From the NCBI GenBank assembly GCA_902702965.1, contig CACRXP010000169.1, forward strand, positions 452,401 to 516,400: 64,000 bases of DNA. The letters run 5' to 3'. Below, piece by piece: positions 61,353-64,000 of this stretch. A model generated the notes under the pieces. It was not told the DNA's origin and did no database searches. It saw only the letters and a list, made by a program, of their open reading frames with translations. Source of the DNA: Spirometra erinaceieuropaei. Taxonomy: Eukaryota; Platyhelminthes; Cestoda; Diphyllobothriidea; Diphyllobothriidae. Numbering within the stretch: position 1 is the first letter of the stretch; each line of letters starts with the position of its first letter. A program made the translations under genes and the position numbers.

Positions 61353-61560
61353 GTTAATTGCTATAGGTATGCGGTAGCATAGCGACTCTATCCTGTAAAT
61401 ACTGCGATTTCCTGTGCACAAGTCACCCTTTTCTGCCACTGTCTCTGATGATGGATTCAAGTGAGAGTCCGAAACGTCAGGCGAATAAAGCCCTTGGTCC
61501 AGCGATCGCTTCTTCTTCTGATCAACTAGTTCCTGGAACTCGCATCTTCGCTTGTATCGG
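61353..61560 (+). mobile_element. PLE 3' end with hammerhead-like core, plus strand
   Basis: Starts TTAATTGCTATAGGTATGCG and continues GACTCTATCCTGTAAATACT, the hammerhead-like core at 61445-61478, AATAAAGCCCTTGG, GCGATCGCTTCTTC and GATCAACTAGTTCC. It matches the minus-strand 3' region near 58.8 kb. There is no coding end: the hairpin sits where the coding sequence should join. Confidence 0.8.
61445..61478 (+). ncRNA. Hammerhead-ribozyme-like core, copy 3
   Basis: CTGATGA (61445-61451), T, helix II 61453-61458 with 61465-61470, loop 61459-61464, GAAAC (61471-61475), GTC (61476-61478). Both strands of helix II and the loop differ from copies 1 and 2, yet all six pairs are kept (one as U-G). 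That is the pattern expected if the fold mattered while the family was active. Confidence 0.68.
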
Positions 61561-62476
61561 GCTTGCTGTCTGCTGTCCGCCCTGTCCAAATGTGGCATTA
61601 ACTAAATAATTGGGATGGACTTATGCAGGTCTTGTGATCTTGGTTTTGCACGATAAAATTAGTTGACTGGTCAGGCTACGCCGGGGATTCTGTCCTGGTT
61701 ACATGAGACCGTGCTGAACTTAAGAATGTAGAGCGGCAGAAGAAAGAAGTCAATGGATGTGCCGGCGTAATAATAGACGCTGACACAGTCAGAGCATTTT
61801 CAGCCACAGAAGAAAACAGTGCCGGATCAATAGCTGTCAGCATGGAGGGTTGGACAGCTTCAGACAACCTGAAGCGAAGTTGCCGCCCAATAGACTAAAA
61901 TTGATATCCTTGCCCTAGTAGATGTTAGGCACAAGGCTCATACAAGCTTTGGAAAATGCATCCGAACTTGCAGTAAAATCTATGGTTGGACATGATAACA
62001 TGGATCGTCCAGTACCACAGGTCGCATCGCGCTAAATTTCGGGGAGTTTATGTTGTGGGGACGAAATCCGTCTTGTAGAGTACAGCAGGCCTGCAGCATG
62101 CGCTGAGTGAAGTTCTACCCTGGTAGGCGGGATCAAGATGTGCTCGACAGCCATGCGGTGAAAAGCAGTCGTTGACTGGAACTAAACCTTCAGAACTCCC
62201 CCGAGCTCGGACATTGGAGACAAAATTGTTCATTTCCAAATGCAGATATCCACAAGACCAAAATATATGCAGGCGTGTTATTTTAGCAAGCGCGCCCGGG
62301 GTAAGAGGGCTCAAAACTCCATGGCAGTGGGCCTACGCAAGGCGGCCAAAACGTTATCGTCTCTGACATTTATACCGCACTTTCGGTCATTCACATTTCA
62401 GAGACTCTGAGTTGTAGTACAATGGGTTAATTAGAAGGTCACAGGGAAGTACTGAGTCTGCGCAGATTCAATCAAG
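61561..62476. other. No supported gene
   Basis: Short frames only, on both strands. Confidence 0.4.
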
Positions 62477-62689
62477 ATGTCAAATAAAAATGATGACCAT
62501 GAGATTTTTCAAGTAGTGCCTTTTAAACGTCAGATGCTAGACATCCTTAGGGCAAAATCAACTGAGCTGATTTCAAAAACGGACATTATCTTGAGCATGT
62601 TGGCGCTCATTCAAATACTCCTCGGAATTTTAGCATACGCCCACAGTGAAGCTACAGCCAAGTCCCAGGAGAAACACTCATACCACTAA
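62477..62689 (+). CDS. Candidate small membrane protein or exon, unknown
   Basis: A 70-codon ATG frame: a hydrophilic first half (NKNDDHEIFQVVPFKRQ), one hydrophobic segment at about residues 36-55 (DIILSMLALIQILLGILAYA), and a short polar tail rich in Lys, Glu and His. This would suit a small single-pass or tail-anchored membrane protein. Directly after the stop lies CACTAACCTTTTTACCTTGC then AG, a good branch point, pyrimidine tract and splice acceptor ending at 62705, followed by about 29 open codons. AATAAA motifs occur at 63037 and 63066. The length alone is within chance, no donor site is convincing, and I do not recognise the family. Confidence 0.28.
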   Translation: MSNKNDDHEIFQVVPFKRQMLDILRAKSTELISKTDIILSMLALIQILLGILAYAHSEATAKSQEKHSYH

Positions 62690-62705
62690 CCTTTTTACCT
62701 TGCAG

Positions 62706-63720
62706 GTTCGTAGCCACCGTGGGTTCAACTACAAATGATAAAAGTAACTTGAGCAATAGCTCTTTTTCGCAAATATTCAAAAACGGTTATTTGTGAAATG
62801 GATTAAACATAATCATTCACGAGCGATTCCTACTAACTCAGATGCTGCCCACATAATTTGTCGAAAAATCCAGTTAGAATGAACTACCTTGGGAATGAAT
62901 ATGCAGTAGATATTGATAGTAAGGTTTTTGATTTAAAAACCGATTTTGAGAGTAAAACGGATAGGTCAAAGATGCTTAAATCGGCCTTGAATGTCTGAGG
63001 CTAACTAGTTGAAGTACGCGATGGATATTTTTCGGAAATAAATAACTACATAATGGACAATATGCAATAAAACGTCTGGACGATCGTTTTCTAGAATCCT
63101 CGGGTTAAAGGCTTTAAGACCATTGGTGCTATGAACGGCATGGTTTCCGTCAGCCACTTTATTCTGCGGGAGGTTTGCGAAATGGTACGCAGAGGTACGA
63201 GTCGAGATTTTTTGTGATTTTTAGGATACGATTGAAGATGATGAAGGTTATTGCATTTAGTGTCGTGATAAGTATGCATAAGAACAAAATCTTTCATAAC
63301 GTCAAAGGACCAGACACAATTCAAAAACGGGATATAATTCGCATAAGTACTCATAATCAAGTCAGTTTGTGCCTTATGACAGGATTTTTCTCCCCTTAGA
63401 TTAGTTTTCCTTCTAGCAAGACTGGAATTCTTGAGTTCAAGGCGTCAATGAACACTGCTGTTTTCGGTCTCCAAGGTTGATTGCCATAGGAGAACTTATT
63501 TCTATTTTTTTGTAACCCAAGCTAGTAAAGTGGGACAATTTCTGCAGGTTTTTACTCATGTAGTGTCTTCGTAGCTCTTAATTTGGGGGATTAACCTTAA
63601 TTCGTGACCTCCGAAAACGCCCACGTTATGAATTCAATGAACCAAAACGAGGTTATATTTACTCACGACACGCTTTAATCAGGTTGCGCAGATTCTGTGC
63701 ACGCCCACAACTACTGTCGT
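62706..63720. other. No supported gene
   Basis: AT-rich DNA; the first 90 bases could be an exon after the acceptor ending at 62705. Nothing else is recognised. Confidence 0.35.
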
Positions 63721-63726
63721 TAATCG

Positions 63727-63965
63727 GGGGAGGGGGGTGATGGCAGGCCTGGATACGGACCTTCACGCCGCGTCATCCACTGCACCCAATACTATAGCCA
63801 GCTGGTTGACAGGCTCGGACAGTCAACTGCTGCATGGAGGGGGAAGAGTGAATGAGGCAGACACTGGGGAGTCCGTCCCTAAGGCTCATCAGAAAATTTC
63901 CCACTAGGAGGAATCCGATGCGCTTGAACTGCATGGGTTCGAATCCTACCGAGGCGCCGAGTTTT
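63727..63965 (+). repeat. GC-rich element with tRNA-like B box
   Basis: A GC-rich block that ends with a perfect pol III B box, GGTTCGAATCC (63936-63946), within GCATGGGTTCGAATCCTACC. The sequence upstream lacks a clear A box and does not fold as an obvious tRNA, so a tRNA-derived SINE or tRNA pseudogene is the likeliest reading. Confidence 0.45.
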
Positions 63966-64000
63966 TCACAGTTGGGTCAATATAAATTATTCAAAATCTG

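Noticed and set aside
63890..63965. Functional tRNA gene
   Set aside because: There is a good B box but no convincing A box or paired acceptor stem, so a tRNA-derived repeat is more likely.
1..64000. CRISPR array, bacterial operon or integrated virus
   Set aside because: No spaced direct repeats, ribosome-binding-site-led gene strings or viral gene sets are visible; the repeats are dispersed eukaryotic elements.

Overview
This is a gene-poor, repeat-rich stretch of an animal nuclear genome, AT-leaning with a few GC-rich islands and one run of Ns (54755-54822). No bacterial, organellar or viral gene layout is visible. The best guess is a parasitic flatworm, probably a diphyllobothriidean-type tapeworm. 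The reasons are: C-terminal fragments of a Penelope-like retroelement (PLE) that look flatworm-like, a decayed rhodopsin-type receptor with flatworm-style motifs, degenerate TTAGGG-like tracts, and long AT-rich intergenic DNA full of short dispersed repeats. The species call is inference from family memory; no search was possible.

The dominant feature is one superfamily of long foldback elements. Full copies are about 984-998 bp: two arms of roughly 370 bp around a conserved loop of about 230 bp, with ends beginning CAGTR and TA at the insertion site. There are two subfamilies. Subfamily I lies at 347-1330, 12259-13256 and 32550-33536, with an older copy at 12057-14040. Subfamily II lies at 17078-18061, 23259-24252, about 36992-37972 and 50294-51147. 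One-armed or truncated relatives lie at 42541-43136, 49634-50160 and 59712-59950. One young copy sits inside an older copy, and another sits inside a GC-rich repeat; in both cases the uninterrupted target can be read from other copies.

The second theme is PLE debris. The 3' regions at 1440-1625, 58690-59150 and 61353-61560 carry a hammerhead-ribozyme-like core. Coding C-termini are seen at 58909-59150 (minus), 59150-59697 (plus, with a GIY-YIG-type region) and 31542-31664 (plus). In two places a minus-strand 3' end abuts a plus-strand coding end, an inverted arrangement known for PLEs.

Other repeats are: a GC-rich family (here B) with at least seven copies, two in tandem with a 427-bp period; a hAT-like non-autonomous element (E) with telomere-like internal sequence; two further dispersed families (C and F); a tRNA-derived SINE; and a 44-bp-arm hairpin.

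For genes, the only open frame clearly longer than chance predicts is at 2081-2803 (minus). It reads as TM1-TM6 of a rhodopsin-like GPCR, with a TM7-like piece in another frame downstream, so it is probably a pseudogene. A 70-codon frame at 62477-62689 is a weak candidate gene. The rest of the window holds no gene I can support.
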